From the NCBI GenBank assembly GCA_905182175.1, contig CAJJAT010000029.1, forward strand, positions 61,497 through 125,496: DNA of 64,000 nucleotides. Direction: 5' to 3'. The notes under the pieces were generated by a model. That model saw nothing but the letters and a program-made list of their open reading frames with translations. It made no database searches and was not told where the DNA came from. Positions within the stretch are counted from its first letter, which is position 1; the number at the start of each line of letters is the position of its first letter. Made by a program: the position numbers and the translations under genes. This document shows positions 27,002 to 37,624 of this stretch, in pieces. This stretch comes from Flavobacteriales bacterium UBA1494. Its GTDB lineage: Bacteria; Bacteroidota; Bacteroidia; Flavobacteriales_E; Vicingaceae.

Positions 27002-28642
27002 ATGGCAGGAGGTAAATTACCACCACGACAGAAAATGATTGGGATGATGTATTTGGTACTCACCGCGTTACTTGCGATGAACATGTCCAAAGAAGTCCTA
27101 AATACTTTTGTAACGGTAAACGATGGTCTAGAAAATACAAATCACAATTTCAAGACTAAGAACGCTGATGCGTACAAAGAATTTAGTGAGTCATTTGCTG
27201 AAAATCCTACTAAGACGGGTCCTTTTTACAACAAAGCACAGGAAATAAAGGAAATAGCAGAACAGGTAGTGAAGTACATTGATGGTATAAAAGTGGAAAT
27301 AATCGCAGGGATTGAGCCAACCATAACAAAGGATAATGCAATTGGTGTCAACGAACTTGGTGAAGACACAATTGTAAACTTGAAATATGTGCAGGTTAAA
27401 GATAATTATGCATTTTCAACTAATTTATTAGTCGGAGGAGATCCGGTAAACCCTAAAACAGGTCCTTTATCAGCCTTAGAATTGAAAAGTAAATTGGAAG
27501 AGTTTAGAGAAAAGGCTAAAACGCTAGTAAAGAAGGATGGGGCTATTTACAAGGCTCTGGATGAAACGTTTATTTTTGAAGAGTCAAAGAACGCTGCCGG
27601 AGTAACAGAGAATTGGCCATCATACAATTTTCATGGTGTACCTGCAGTTGCTACTATTACTTTATTAACAAAAATGCAAACTGATATTAGAAATTCAGAG
27701 TCTGATGTTGTGAAGTATTTGTATAGCCAAGTAGATGCCGCATCGTACAAGTTTACAGGGCTAGATGCTGCAGTTATTCCTGAATCAAACTACATTATAC
27801 GAGGCGATAGTTTTAAGGCACAAGTTTTTTTAGCCGCATTCGATACGACTATGAAACCTGCTATAACTCTCGGTACGACTTATGATTCTCTTACTCACGC
27901 AGTCGGAGGTGATACTGTTGGAGTAAAGTTGGTAAGAGGAAAAGGATATGTTTCTATACCTACAAATGCTTTGGGTTTGAAAACCTACAAAGGAGACATT
28001 GCATTTCTGGGCCCAACTGGTGAAATCGAACACTACCCTTACAATTTTTCTTACGAAGTTGCTGCTCCAAGCACAACTATTTCTGCAACTGCAATGAATG
28101 TTTTTTACATAGGAGTTCCCAATCCGGTTGATATAGCTGCTTCCGGCGTAGCGAAGGATAAGGTTAGCGCTTCTATTACGAATGGTTCAATTTCTAAGAG
28201 TGGAGACGGATGGGTTGTTAATGTTAAAAAACAAGGGAACGCCACAATTAATGTTTCGGCTGAAGTAGATGGCACTAGAAAAACCATGGGTTCAATGGAA
28301 TTTAGGGTAAAAAGAATTCCAACGCCTATCGCTGAAATTGGAGGAAAATCCTCCGGTGCTATACCTAAAGGGAAACTTGCGGGTACCGCTGGAATTATTG
28401 CCAAGATGGAAAATTTCGAATTTGATGTTAGAGTAGTTGTTAGTGGTTTTAAGTTCGTCTATACTCAATCGAACGGATTATCTAAAGAGGTTCCTGTTAA
28501 GGGGCCAAGATTTAACGCTCAAATGAAGAAAATTCTAAGAGGTATTAAATCTGGGTCTAGAGTTACTTTCGAAGATATCAAAGCAACTATGCCCGACGGA
28601 GAGCAAAGAAAGTTAGGTTCAATTGTTTTGAAGGCTGTTTAA
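27002..28642 (+). CDS. gldM: Type IX secretion/gliding motor shaft protein GldM
   Basis: The N-terminus MAGGKLPPRQKMIGMMYLVL leads one membrane helix (about 15-33). A periplasmic helical domain and three beta domains follow, ending with GSRVTFEDIKATMPDGEQRK. This is the GldM/PorM layout at the expected size of 546 residues. GldM forms the shaft that passes motor torque across the periplasm to the GldKN ring. Confidence 0.96.
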   Translation: MAGGKLPPRQKMIGMMYLVLTALLAMNMSKEVLNTFVTVNDGLENTNHNFKTKNADAYKEFSESFAENPTKTGPFYNKAQEIKEIAEQVVKYIDGIKVEIIAGIEPTITKDNAIGVNELGEDTIVNLKYVQVKDNYAFSTNLLVGGDPVNPKTGPLSALELKSKLEEFREKAKTLVKKDGAIYKALDETFIFEESKNAAGVTENWPSYNFHGVPAVATITLLTKMQTDIRNSESDVVKYLYSQVDAASYKFTGLDAAVIPESNYIIRGDSFKAQVFLAAFDTTMKPAITLGTTYDSLTHAVGGDTVGVKLVRGKGYVSIPTNALGLKTYKGDIAFLGPTGEIEHYPYNFSYEVAAPSTTISATAMNVFYIGVPNPVDIAASGVAKDKVSASITNGSISKSGDGWVVNVKKQGNATINVSAEVDGTRKTMGSMEFRVKRIPTPIAEIGGKSSGAIPKGKLAGTAGIIAKMENFEFDVRVVVSGFKFVYTQSNGLSKEVPVKGPRFNAQMKKILRGIKSGSRVTFEDIKATMPDGEQRKLGSIVLKAV

Positions 28643-28652
28643 AATTTAGATT

Positions 28653-29510
28653 ATGAAAAAGATAATTTTCTCACTTATTGTATTAATTTGTATTGAGGGT
28701 TCCTTGTATGCACAAGGGGATAGTAAGGTCTTGGATGGTGTTTTTATAAAAGAAACATCACCTACACGACGTGTTATACCCTATACTCATGTTCGAGAGG
28801 CCGATGTGACCTATTACAAACGAGTATGGAGAATTATTGATTTAAAAGAAAAAATAAATCATACACTTTACTATCCTCTTCAAACGATTAAGGAAATTGG
28901 TTACGAAAGAGTAAGTTTATTTGAAGTTATTAAAAATGGTATACAGGAAGGAACATTGACTGCCTACGACGAGGACGGTGTTGGCGGACAATTTCAAGTT
29001 CCATTATCAAAAAGTGAAGCTATAGGAAAGTTATCCAAAGAGGTCACTTCAACAGATGTAGATCCAGAAACAGGTTTGGAGATTGAGTCGTCTTACACTG
29101 AAGAAATAGGTCCACAAAATGTTAAGGAATATAGATTGAAGGAAGATTGGTTTTTTGATAAAGAAAGGTCAATTATGGAAGTTAGAATTATTGGTATGTT
29201 GCCTGTAATTGAAACTCTAAATACCGAAACAGGAACTACTAGAAGAGAAGGTTTATTCTGGATCTATTTCCCTGAAGCTCGTTATATTTTTGCAAACCAT
29301 GAGGTTTACAACAGTAGTAATGATGGTGCAAGAATGACTTTTGAGGATTTATTTAGAAAAAGAATGTTCTCAGGGTTTATTTACAAGGAAAATAACGTCT
29401 TTGACAACAGAATCTTAAAATCATATACTAGAGGGATTGATAGATTGCTAGAGGCTGAGAAAATTAAAGCTGAGATTGTAAATTTCGAGCATGATATGTG
29501 GGCATATTAG
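28653..29510 (+). CDS. gldN: Type IX secretion/gliding ring protein GldN
   Basis: The 285-residue product has a signal peptide (about 1-20). The GldN/PorN core follows: DVTYYKRVWRIIDLKEKINH, LFEVIKNGIQEGTLTAYD and GLFWIYFPEARYIFANHEVYN. GldN pairs with lipoprotein GldK in the periplasmic ring. It follows gldM by ten bases, and a strong terminator at 29529-29563 ends the operon. Confidence 0.96.
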   Translation: MKKIIFSLIVLICIEGSLYAQGDSKVLDGVFIKETSPTRRVIPYTHVREADVTYYKRVWRIIDLKEKINHTLYYPLQTIKEIGYERVSLFEVIKNGIQEGTLTAYDEDGVGGQFQVPLSKSEAIGKLSKEVTSTDVDPETGLEIESSYTEEIGPQNVKEYRLKEDWFFDKERSIMEVRIIGMLPVIETLNTETGTTRREGLFWIYFPEARYIFANHEVYNSSNDGARMTFEDLFRKRMFSGFIYKENNVFDNRILKSYTRGIDRLLEAEKIKAEIVNFEHDMWAY

Positions 29511-29528
29511 AAAATAAATTTTAGTAGC

Positions 29529-29563
29529 AAGCCTCAATCTTTTAAAGATTGGGGCTTTTTTTT
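29529..29563 (+). terminator. Intrinsic terminator of the gldKLMN operon
   Basis: AAGCCTCAATCTTT pairs with AAAGATTGGGGCTT (one T-G wobble) and is followed by eight T. The T-run ends only three bases before the ATG of the MATE gene. Confidence 0.88.
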
Positions 29564-29566
29564 GTG

Positions 29567-30883
29567 ATGTATAAGGCTTTTTTAAAACTAACGGTTCCTA
29601 ATATTCTAACAAACCTAACCGTGCCTTTGGTGAGTTTGGTGGATTTAGCTTTGATGGGTCATTTAGGAAACTCAAGTTACATCGTGGCACTTGGTTTAGC
29701 AGTTGCCTTGTTTAATTTGATTTACTGGGCTTTTGGTTTTCTGCGCATGGGAACAACAGGTCAAGTAGCGCAATTGTATGGTAGAGATGATACTCCTGGT
29801 ATACATTTAATTGTAGCGCAAGGTATATTTATTGCAATTACAATAGGAGTAGGCTTTCTTCTATTACAAAGGCCAATTTTATATTTGTATAGTGAGTTGA
29901 TTAATATAACTGACGATATTCAACAACAAATTGGAACTTATTTTGATGTTCGAATTTATGCCGCACCCGCAAGTATAACAGTGTTTGTTATTAACGGTTG
30001 GTTATTGGGGATACAAAAATCGAGATCAGCGCTTGTTCTCGCGATTGTTATAAATGTTGTAAATGTTGTTCTGAGTTATGCTTTCGTTCGATTTTACGCC
30101 TTTGGTATAGCAGGTGTTGCAATTGGAACATTGATTGCACAATATACAGGATTGTTGGTTGGGATTTTCTTTTTATGGAAAGAGTATAAATGGACATGGG
30201 CGGCCGCATTCTTTATCATTCTTAGAAAAGGTGGACAATGGCAGCAATTCATTCAAATTAATTCCGATTTGTTTATTCGGACCTTGTGTTTGTTATTTAC
30301 ACTGACTTTTTTTAAGGTAAAAGCCTCAGAGTTAGAAGTTAATTTAGGTGCTGCTAATCTATTATTGCTTGAGTTTATTACAATTTCGGCTTATGGTATT
30401 GATGGACTAGCTTTCGCCGCGGAATCAATCTCAGGGAAATATTACGGGAGTGGCAATCTTATTTTGCTAAAGAAATCAATACGTGCTGCTTTCCTGATTG
30501 GCTTGGGAATCGCTGTCCTTGTATCAATGGTCTTTTTTGTTTTTAGCGATTTGATACTTCTATCGTTGACGAATCAAGAACTTGTTATCTTAGAAGCTAA
30601 AAAATATTTACCTTGGGTTATAATAGCTCCTGTAGTTTATGCTGTCGCATTTATTTGGGATGGTATTTACATTGGTTGCACTGCAAGTAAGCAGATGAAG
30701 TGGTCGTTATTGATTTCTACCTTTGTAGTTTTCCTGCCTTGTTATTATTTATTTGGGAATGTTTTTGGAAATCACGGAATTTGGTTAGCATTGACGCTAT
30801 TTATGATATCTAGAGGATTCATCCAATCAATGCTGGTTAAGAAAGGAATATATAATCGTTTACATGCTGCAAAAATGAGCTAA
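29567..30883 (+). CDS. MATE-family multidrug/metabolite exporter (DinF-like)
   Basis: The 438-residue product has about twelve membrane helices in two related halves, with LTVPNILTNLTVPLVSLVDLALMGHLG at the start (read in part). The motifs FLRMGTTGQVAQLYG and VGIPKAxx-type loops place it near the DinF branch. MATE proteins export drugs or metabolites using sodium or proton gradients; the substrate here is unknown. The start is ATG at 29567, since an upstream TTG lies in the terminator stem. It is convergent with, and overlaps by 24 bases, the esterase-like gene. Confidence 0.88.
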   Translation: MYKAFLKLTVPNILTNLTVPLVSLVDLALMGHLGNSSYIVALGLAVALFNLIYWAFGFLRMGTTGQVAQLYGRDDTPGIHLIVAQGIFIAITIGVGFLLLQRPILYLYSELINITDDIQQQIGTYFDVRIYAAPASITVFVINGWLLGIQKSRSALVLAIVINVVNVVLSYAFVRFYAFGIAGVAIGTLIAQYTGLLVGIFFLWKEYKWTWAAAFFIILRKGGQWQQFIQINSDLFIRTLCLLFTLTFFKVKASELEVNLGAANLLLLEFITISAYGIDGLAFAAESISGKYYGSGNLILLKKSIRAAFLIGLGIAVLVSMVFFVFSDLILLSLTNQELVILEAKKYLPWVIIAPVVYAVAFIWDGIYIGCTASKQMKWSLLISTFVVFLPCYYLFGNVFGNHGIWLALTLFMISRGFIQSMLVKKGIYNRLHAAKMS

Positions 30884-31483
30884 AAGTTTTTTCGGAACTT
30901 CATGTCGTCCTTCGAAGCTTATATACTCTGCTGAAGCAGCGAGCTTTTTTAACTGGTGCCAATATATGTCTGCTTGCTCTTTTTTAACTAATCGATCGTA
31001 AGTTCCAAAATAGTAGAAATACTTGTCTGTTGTTTTTTCTAAATTCGTTGCAGTTATTTCCTCTGGTATACTGCCTGCTATCAGATGAACTTCATTGGCG
31101 ACTATGTTACTTTCTGCGTACCATCGCAGCAAGGTTGAAACACCTTGTGAAAATCCTACAAGATAAATTGGTAGATCTGTATGTTTTAGTTTGATTGCTT
31201 CAATGAATTTATTTAAAAAGTTAACGTAGTCCCGAATTTCGTCTTCTCTTTCGTGAGTTGTCATCCAGTTTGCTACGGGCTTTCGTAATTTGTTGTAAAA
31301 TGTTGATAAGGCTTCTGGCGCATAAACATCATATCCAAAAGTTGATAATTCTGAAAACTCTTCTATAAATTCACCTGCAAGTTGAGCATAACCGTGCAGC
31401 GCAATAACAATTCCCTTAGCGTTTCCTTTGGCAGGATTGTAATAGTAATGAGCGGTTTTCGTAACTTCTATAGTATGTTTCAT
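30860..31483 (-). CDS. Small alpha/beta hydrolase, esterase-like
   Basis: From the ATG at 31483 the protein has 207 residues. IVIALHGYAQLAG gives the oxyanion strand, YLVGFSQGVSTLLRW the nucleophile elbow (G-F-S-Q-G), FGTYDRLVKKEQ the acid and FEGRHEVPK the histidine. This is the phospholipase/carboxylesterase layout. There is no signal peptide, so it is cytoplasmic. The longer frame up to 31639 would run through the divergent ABC-F start and is rejected. Substrate unknown. Confidence 0.82.
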   Translation of the reverse strand: MKHTIEVTKTAHYYYNPAKGNAKGIVIALHGYAQLAGEFIEEFSELSTFGYDVYAPEALSTFYNKLRKPVANWMTTHEREDEIRDYVNFLNKFIEAIKLKHTDLPIYLVGFSQGVSTLLRWYAESNIVANEVHLIAGSIPEEITATNLEKTTDKYFYYFGTYDRLVKKEQADIYWHQLKKLAASAEYISFEGRHEVPKKLLAHFCSM

Positions 31484-31522
31484 AGTTATACAAAAATCAT
31501 CTTTTTTCGTGAATGAGTTTGG

Positions 31523-31530
31523 TACTTTTG
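31523..31530 (+). promoter_or_regulatory. TAnnTTTG box five bases before the ABC-F ATG
   Basis: TACTTTTG matches the -7 consensus exactly and ends five bases before the ATG at 31536. Transcription would begin at or next to the start codon, predicting a leaderless or nearly leaderless mRNA. Confidence 0.5.
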
Positions 31531-31535
31531 CGCTT

Positions 31536-33497
31536 ATGGTTGGAGTAAACAATGCAGTATTACATTTTGCTGATCGAGCGATATTTAACTCGGTTTCTTT
31601 TATTGTGAATAAGCAGGATCGTATTGGCTTAGTCGGCAAGAACGGTGCAGGAAAGTCTACTATGCTAAAAGCATTGGCAGGAATTCAGAAATTAGATTCT
31701 GGAGCGATCTCTTTTCCGACTGGTTTAACCATGGGTTATTTGCCTCAAGATATGGATTTTGAGTCAGGTCGAACAGTGTGGCAGGAGACTGAAACTAGTT
31801 TTAGCGCCAGTTTAAGTATGCAGAGCCGAATTGATGAGATAAATCATCAGTTAGGAACTCGCGAAGATTATGAGTCTGATTCGTACATGCAAATTTTAGA
31901 TGAGCTTTCCGATTTAAACGAGAAATTGGGATTACTTGGGATTGATACCATGGAGGCAGAGATTGAGAAGATACTAATCGGCCTAGGTTTTAGTCGAGTA
32001 GATTTTCACAGACAAACTGATGAGTTTAGTGGTGGTTGGAGAATGAGAATTGAATTAGCTAAAATTCTATTGCAACAGTCAGATTTACTTTTATTAGATG
32101 AGCCTACTAACCACTTAGACATCGAATCGATTCAGTGGTTGGAGGACTTTCTAGGAACGTATCCTGGCGCAGTTGTATTAATCTCCCACGATAGAGCGTT
32201 TTTAGATAACCTAACAAATCGAACGGTTGAGGTTTCATTGGGTAAAATTTATGATTACGCTGCGCCATACACCAAGTATTTAGAACAAAGGAAAGAGCGA
32301 AGAGAACAAGAAATTGCTGCCTACACCAACCAGCAAAAGCACATTAAAGAACAAGAAGAATTTATAAATCGGTTTCGAGCTAAAGCGACCAAGGCAGTTC
32401 AGGTACAATCTAGAATTAAGGCATTGGATAGATTGGATAGAATCGAAATAGATGTAGAAGATAACGCCGCTATGCGATTTTCTTTCCCTCCTGCCCCACA
32501 TTCCGGCAAAGTTAGTTTGATGGTAGAAGACGTAGCCAAAAGCTATGATGCCAAAACAATTTTTACAGATGTGGGATTTAGTATTGAACGAGGAGAGAAG
32601 ATTGCACTTTTAGGAAAGAATGGAGAAGGGAAATCTACTATGTCACGTTTAATTATTGGAGAAGATTACGATTCTGGAAAAATAGAATTAGGCTACCAAG
32701 TTAAGATTGGTTATTTCGCGCAGAATCAATCGGAGATATTGGATGTTGAGAAAACCGTGTTTGAAACAATTGATGATGCGGCAACTGGAGAAATTCGAAC
32801 TAAAATTCGTTCTTTGCTGGGTTCTTTTCTTTTTGGAGGAGAAGAATCAGATAAAAAGGTAAAGGTTTTGTCAGGCGGGGAAAGAGCTCGTTTGGCCATG
32901 TGTAAACTATTGTTGGAACCCGTTAATCTTTTAATTTTAGATGAGCCTACGAACCATCTTGATATTCGTTCCAAAGAGATTTTAAAAGACGCTTTATTGC
33001 GGTATGATGGAGCAATGATACTTATTTCACATGATCGGGACTTTTTAAAAGGCCTAACAGAGAAGATTTATGAGTTTTCTAATGGAAAAGTTAAAGAGCA
33101 TTTGGGAGGAATAGACCAGTTTTTGCGCTCAAAAAAATCTGATGACATTAGAGTTTGGGAAGCAACGAAAACATTGAAAAGCTCTGCTTCTGAGGAGAAG
33201 TCTAAATCGAATGATCCAAACGCTTATCAGATTAAGAAAGATTTAAAAAAGAAGATTCGAACTCAAAAAAATGTGGTCAGTAAAATCGAGCGAACCGTTT
33301 CTAATCTAGAAAGTGAATTGGCAACGGTGAACGAACAGTTAAAGGGCGCCGACGCATACGCTAAACCGGAGAACAAAGAAATAGTTGAAAACTGGCCTAA
33401 GTTGACTCAACAACTAGAGAAATCTATGGAGCAATGGGAAGCAGAAGAAGCAACGTTAGAGTTCCTAGATAACGAGTTGAAACAATATGAAAACTAG
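31536..33497 (+). CDS. ABC-F family ATPase (Uup/YbiT-like)
   Basis: The 653-residue protein has two ABC domains with no membrane part. They carry Walker A motifs [12 protein letters not shown] and [12 protein letters not shown], signatures [12 protein letters not shown] and [12 protein letters not shown], and Walker B followed by DEPTNHLD in both. The inter-domain linker (about residues 240-320) is charged and helical. A C-terminal coiled coil (about 560-650) resembles Uup. ABC-F proteins act on ribosomes or DNA. The start is ATG at 31536 rather than the GTG at 31509, since the promoter box lies between. Its TAG stop interlocks with the recQ stop in CTAG. Confidence 0.92.
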   Translation: MVGVNNAVLHFADRAIFNSVSFIVNKQDRIGLVGKNGAGKSTMLKALAGIQKLDSGAISFPTGLTMGYLPQDMDFESGRTVWQETETSFSASLSMQSRIDEINHQLGTREDYESDSYMQILDELSDLNEKLGLLGIDTMEAEIEKILIGLGFSRVDFHRQTDEFSGGWRMRIELAKILLQQSDLLLLDEPTNHLDIESIQWLEDFLGTYPGAVVLISHDRAFLDNLTNRTVEVSLGKIYDYAAPYTKYLEQRKERREQEIAAYTNQQKHIKEQEEFINRFRAKATKAVQVQSRIKALDRLDRIEIDVEDNAAMRFSFPPAPHSGKVSLMVEDVAKSYDAKTIFTDVGFSIERGEKIALLGKNGEGKSTMSRLIIGEDYDSGKIELGYQVKIGYFAQNQSEILDVEKTVFETIDDAATGEIRTKIRSLLGSFLFGGEESDKKVKVLSGGERARLAMCKLLLEPVNLLILDEPTNHLDIRSKEILKDALLRYDGAMILISHDRDFLKGLTEKIYEFSNGKVKEHLGGIDQFLRSKKSDDIRVWEATKTLKSSASEEKSKSNDPNAYQIKKDLKKKIRTQKNVVSKIERTVSNLESELATVNEQLKGADAYAKPENKEIVENWPKLTQQLEKSMEQWEAEEATLEFLDNELKQYEN

Positions 33498-35674
33498 TTT
33501 CCCATAATTGATAAGAACTTGATTCGCATCATTCTTAATTCTTCCTCAGAATACGCTTCGTCGAACTCTGCCAATGCATCGTCCATAGAGTCTTCTTCCG
33601 TTTCTTTGAAGTAGTCCATTATTTCTTCTTGGTACTCCTCATCAAGTAATTCATTGAGGATATGGTCTAAATTAACTCGAGTACCACTTGTAACAATGTG
33701 TTCTATTTCTTCTAGAACATCATCCACTTTTTTATTTTTAGCAACAGCAATATCTTCTAATGTGAATTTTCTATCGAGACTTTGGATGATAAATACTTTT
33801 AAGCCAGACTTATTTACCACAGATTTTACAATCATGTCGTTAGGTCTATCTATGTCGTTTTCTTCTACATATTCTTTGATTTTTTCCAAGAAGGTAGCAC
33901 CAAACTTTTCTGCTTTTCCTTGCCCAACACCGGTAATGTTGCACATTTCTACCATTGTAATTGGGTACTGAGTTGCCATGTCCTGCAATGAAACCTCAGA
34001 GAAAATAACATAAGGCGGCAAGTCTTCATTCTGGGCAACTTCTTTTCTCAGTTCTTTTAAAATAGCATATAATTCTTCATCAGCTGCAGCTCCACCTTTA
34101 GAATTTGATGTTACTATTGATGCGTTTGCATCATATTTTTTAGGTTCCACCATCATTACTTGATGTGGATCAGAGATAAATTCTTTACCCTTCGCGCTAA
34201 CTTTTAAAACCCCATAATTTTCAATTTCTTTAATAATGTAGTTGTTGATAATACATTGTCTAATTATTGAATTCCATTTAATCTCCTCTAAGTCTTTACC
34301 TTTTCCGAATAACCTGTGTTCATCGTTTCTCAACGATTTGATTTCGCTTGTAATGTGACCTGCCAGAAAGTTTGAAATGTAGTTCGCCTTAAAGTTTTCT
34401 TTGAGTTCTAAAATCGTCCTCAACGCTAAGCTAACTTGATCTTGAGCATCGAATTCAACTCTAGGATTGATGCAATTGTCACAGTTGCCGCAATTATCCC
34501 CATCGTAATCTTCTCCAAAATAGTGTAGTAATTGTTTTCTTCTACAAACTGCCGTTTCGGCATACGATACAGTTTCAAAAATTAATTGCCTTCCTATTTC
34601 TTGTTCTGCAACTGGTTTTCCTTGAAGGAATTTTTCTAGTTTTTCAATGTCTTTATAGCTGTAAAAAGCAATACATCTTCCTTCTCCGCCATCTCTTCCT
34701 GCCCTTCCAGTTTCTTGATAATACCCTTCTAAACTTTTAGGAATATCGTGGTGTATCACAAAGCGCACATCAGGTTTGTCGATGCCCATACCGAAGGCAA
34801 TTGTTGCAACAATTACGTCAGACTCTTCCATCAAAAACATGTCTTGATGCCTGGCCCTAGTTCCTGCATCCAATCCTGCATGATATGGTAGTGCCTTAAT
34901 TCCATTTACCTGCAATGTTTCTGCAACCTCTTCTACTTTTTTTCTACTCAAGCAATAAACAATGCCTGACTTCCCTTTGTGCTGGTTAATGTATTTAACA
35001 ATTTGAGAATTTGCTTCTTTTTTAGGGTTTACTTCATAGTAAAGATTTGGCCTGTTAAATGAAGCTTTAAAAACATTGGCATATGACATGCCCAAGTTTT
35101 TTTGAATGTCTTGTTGCACTTTAGGAGTCGCTGTGGCGGTTAACGCGATGATTGGAACTCGATCAATTGCTTCAATTATTTCTCTTAGCCTTCTGTACTC
35201 AGGTCTAAAATCATGACCCCATTCAGATATACAGTGTGCTTCGTCAATTGCAAAAAATGAAATTTTAATGCTTTTGAAAAAGTCAATATTTACTTGCTTT
35301 GTTAATGTTTCAGGAGCAACATAAAGTAATTTCGTCTTCCCGGCAACCAAATCTTCTTTTACAATTGCTAAATCTGTCTTATTTAGCGAAGAATTCATGA
35401 AATGAGCGACATGATTTCCTTTAGAAAATCCACGAATAGCATCAACTTGATTTTTCATTAAGGCAATTAAAGGAGAAACAACGATAGCAGTTCCTTCGGA
35501 AATTAGGGCCGGAAGCTGATAGCACATCGACTTTCCGCCCCCTGTAGGCATGATTACAAAGGTGTCTTCTCCTTTTAAAATACTTTTGATTACCTGTTCT
35601 TGTTCACCTTTGAATTGGTTGAAACCGAAGAACTTTTTTAGTTGATCAGTTAGCGGCATGGACGCTGTTTGCAT
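33494..35674 (-). CDS. recQ: ATP-dependent DNA helicase RecQ
   Basis: The superfamily 2 motifs are all present: [18 protein letters not shown], the DEAH-type box [31 protein letters not shown] and [13 protein letters not shown]. The RecQ-C zinc site has [10 protein letters not shown] then CGNCDNC. A winged helix and an HRDC-like region follow, and an acidic C-terminus ends the protein. RecQ unwinds forked and recombination intermediates. I place the start at the ATG at 35674; a GTG at 35701 or an ATG at 35659 are alternatives. It converges on the ABC-F gene with four shared bases. Confidence 0.94.
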   Translation of the reverse strand: MQTASMPLTDQLKKFFGFNQFKGEQEQVIKSILKGEDTFVIMPTGGGKSMCYQLPALISEGTAIVVSPLIALMKNQVDAIRGFSKGNHVAHFMNSSLNKTDLAIVKEDLVAGKTKLLYVAPETLTKQVNIDFFKSIKISFFAIDEAHCISEWGHDFRPEYRRLREIIEAIDRVPIIALTATATPKVQQDIQKNLGMSYANVFKASFNRPNLYYEVNPKKEANSQIVKYINQHKGKSGIVYCLSRKKVEEVAETLQVNGIKALPYHAGLDAGTRARHQDMFLMEESDVIVATIAFGMGIDKPDVRFVIHHDIPKSLEGYYQETGRAGRDGGEGRCIAFYSYKDIEKLEKFLQGKPVAEQEIGRQLIFETVSYAETAVCRRKQLLHYFGEDYDGDNCGNCDNCINPRVEFDAQDQVSLALRTILELKENFKANYISNFLAGHITSEIKSLRNDEHRLFGKGKDLEEIKWNSIIRQCIINNYIIKEIENYGVLKVSAKGKEFISDPHQVMMVEPKKYDANASIVTSNSKGGAAADEELYAILKELRKEVAQNEDLPPYVIFSEVSLQDMATQYPITMVEMCNITGVGQGKAEKFGATFLEKIKEYVEENDIDRPNDMIVKSVVNKSGLKVFIIQSLDRKFTLEDIAVAKNKKVDDVLEEIEHIVTSGTRVNLDHILNELLDEEYQEEIMDYFKETEEDSMDDALAEFDEAYSEEELRMMRIKFLSIMGN

Positions 35675-35771
35675 GAATTGACTTTTAGTTAATTTTGTCA
35701 CTCAATTTAGAGCTCCGAATTACGATACAAGTTAGTAAAATTTAATAGTTCTGAAAATAAAAAATCGATTT

Positions 35772-36737
35772 TTGAAAAATTCACAAGAAATTAAAGATAT
35801 AGCCAAAGAAACTCTTGAAATTGAAAGAGATTCTATTCAGCAGCTCATTGATACTATTGATGATGACTTCGCAGACGTGGTAAAAGAAATCTATTATTCG
35901 AAAGGTAGATTAGTGGTAAGTGGCATAGGAAAAAGCGCAATTGTGGCTCAAAAAATTGTGGCTACCCTAAATTCAACTGGAACACCATCTTTATTCATGC
36001 ATGCGGCTGACGCTATTCATGGTGATTTAGGAATGGTGCAGATGGACGATTTGGTAATATTAATATCAAAAAGTGGCAATACTCCTGAAGTAAAAGTGCT
36101 TGTTCCTTTGGTAAAGGCATTGGGCAATAAATTAATTGCATTAACTGGGAATTATGAATCATTCCTTGGGCAGCAGGCAGATTATAAATTGAGTTGTGCG
36201 GTAGAAAAAGAGGCCTGCCCCAACAATTTAGCTCCCACCAATAGTACTACTGCCCAAATGGTAATGGGCGATGCTTTGGCAGTTTGTTTAATAAAATGTA
36301 GAGATTTCGATAGTCGCGATTTTGCGAAGTACCATCCTGGGGGAACTTTAGGAAAAAAGCTATACTTGCGAGTTTCGGACTTATATTCTCAAAATGAAAA
36401 ACCCCAAGTAAGTTTGAATGCAAGTTTAAAAGAGGTTATTCTCGAGATTTCGAGTAAAAGATTAGGCGTTACAGCTGTTGTGGATAATGGTAAGTTAAGG
36501 GGTATTATTACGGATGGTGATTTAAGGAGAATGCTAAGTAAAGAGCAGGATTTTCAGAAACTTACTGCCCAAGATATTTTGACTGAAAATCCGAAGACTT
36601 TGGATGGAAATGCAATGGCAATTGAAGCTGCAGAGCAAATGAAAAACTTAAACATATCTCAATTGCTTGTCACCGAAGGAGAAAAGTATTTAGGAGTAGT
36701 TCATTTTCACGATTTACTAAAGGAAGGATTAATATAA
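35772..36737 (+). CDS. kdsD: Arabinose-5-phosphate isomerase, KpsF/GutQ family
   Basis: Residues about 30-190 form a SIS domain (LVVSGIGKSAIVAQKI, HGDLGMV, ILISKSGNTPEVK). Two CBS domains follow (about 205-320), the second ending GVVHFHDLLKEGLI. At 321 residues it has the full KdsD layout. The enzyme turns ribulose-5-phosphate into arabinose-5-phosphate, the first step to Kdo in LPS. The start is TTG at 35772, as no ATG precedes the conserved N-terminal helix in frame. tatC begins one base after the stop. Confidence 0.93.
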   Translation: MKNSQEIKDIAKETLEIERDSIQQLIDTIDDDFADVVKEIYYSKGRLVVSGIGKSAIVAQKIVATLNSTGTPSLFMHAADAIHGDLGMVQMDDLVILISKSGNTPEVKVLVPLVKALGNKLIALTGNYESFLGQQADYKLSCAVEKEACPNNLAPTNSTTAQMVMGDALAVCLIKCRDFDSRDFAKYHPGGTLGKKLYLRVSDLYSQNEKPQVSLNASLKEVILEISSKRLGVTAVVDNGKLRGIITDGDLRRMLSKEQDFQKLTAQDILTENPKTLDGNAMAIEAAEQMKNLNISQLLVTEGEKYLGVVHFHDLLKEGLI

Positions 36738-36738
36738 C

Positions 36739-37566
36739 ATGGCGTTAGATCAAAGTTTTGATGAGGAAGAAGAAGGGAAAATGTCCTTTTTAGATCACCT
36801 AGAAATACTTCGTTGGCATTTAATCAGAATCGTAATTGCTCTATTATTGTTAGCTATTACTGCGTTCTCATTTAAATCAATCGTTTTCGATGTTATTGTT
36901 TTAGCCCCAGCGTATAATTCATTTTTAACCTACCAGCTTTTTTGCCAACTTTCAGAATCTCTTGGCTTAGCTAAAGCTTTATGTTTTGATGATTTAAGCT
37001 TTGAGTTGGTAAATCTTACCATGGCCGGCCAATTCTCAATGCATTTAATTGTTTCGATTATAGCAGGTTTAATTCTTGCTTTTCCGTATATATTATTTGA
37101 AGTGTGGCGTTTCATTAAACCTGCTCTTAAAATGGGAGAAAAAAATTATGCTCGAGGTTTAGTTTTCTGGGGTTCTTTACTTTTTATTAGTGGTGTGCTT
37201 TTTGGCTATTACGTAATTACACCGCTTTCTGTGCAATTTTTAGGAAGTTATTCTGTAAGTGCATTGATTGTGAATCAAATTAGTTTGTCGTCCTACATTT
37301 CGACTGTTACTACCATTACTTTATCAACAGGTTTAATCTTTCAACTGCCGATACTCGTTTACTTTTTATCGAAAATTGGAATTGTAACGCCAAAACTGAT
37401 GAAGACCTATCGTCGCCATGCGATTATAGCGGTGTTGTTACTCTCAGGGTTAATTACTCCTCCAGATTTAACGAGTCAAGTGTTGGTTTCATTGCCCTTA
37501 CTCTTTCTTTATGAGATAAGTATTTTTATCTCTAGGGTAGTCGAAAAGAAGGCTGAAAAATCTTAA
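36739..37566 (+). CDS. tatC: Twin-arginine translocase subunit TatC
   Basis: The 275-residue protein has six membrane helices. The N-terminal signature MSFLDHLEILRWHLIRI carries the conserved Glu that contacts the twin-arginine signal, and FVFRPF-type loops are replaced by FEVWRFIKPALK as usual in this phylum. TatC is the receptor for folded proteins exported with twin-arginine signals. It is cotranscribed with kdsD, and no tatA gene is seen in the window. Confidence 0.95.
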   Translation: MALDQSFDEEEEGKMSFLDHLEILRWHLIRIVIALLLLAITAFSFKSIVFDVIVLAPAYNSFLTYQLFCQLSESLGLAKALCFDDLSFELVNLTMAGQFSMHLIVSIIAGLILAFPYILFEVWRFIKPALKMGEKNYARGLVFWGSLLFISGVLFGYYVITPLSVQFLGSYSVSALIVNQISLSSYISTVTTITLSTGLIFQLPILVYFLSKIGIVTPKLMKTYRRHAIIAVLLLSGLITPPDLTSQVLVSLPLLFLYEISIFISRVVEKKAEKS

Positions 37567-37624
37567 TAATTTAGGGTCAACCGTACAGTTGTTCAAGCTA
37601 AGAATACTTATTTTTAAAATTCAA

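Noticed and set aside
30860..31639. Long version of the esterase-like gene
   Set aside because: The extra 52 codons run through the divergent ABC-F start and promoter box; the ATG at 31483 gives a normal family start.
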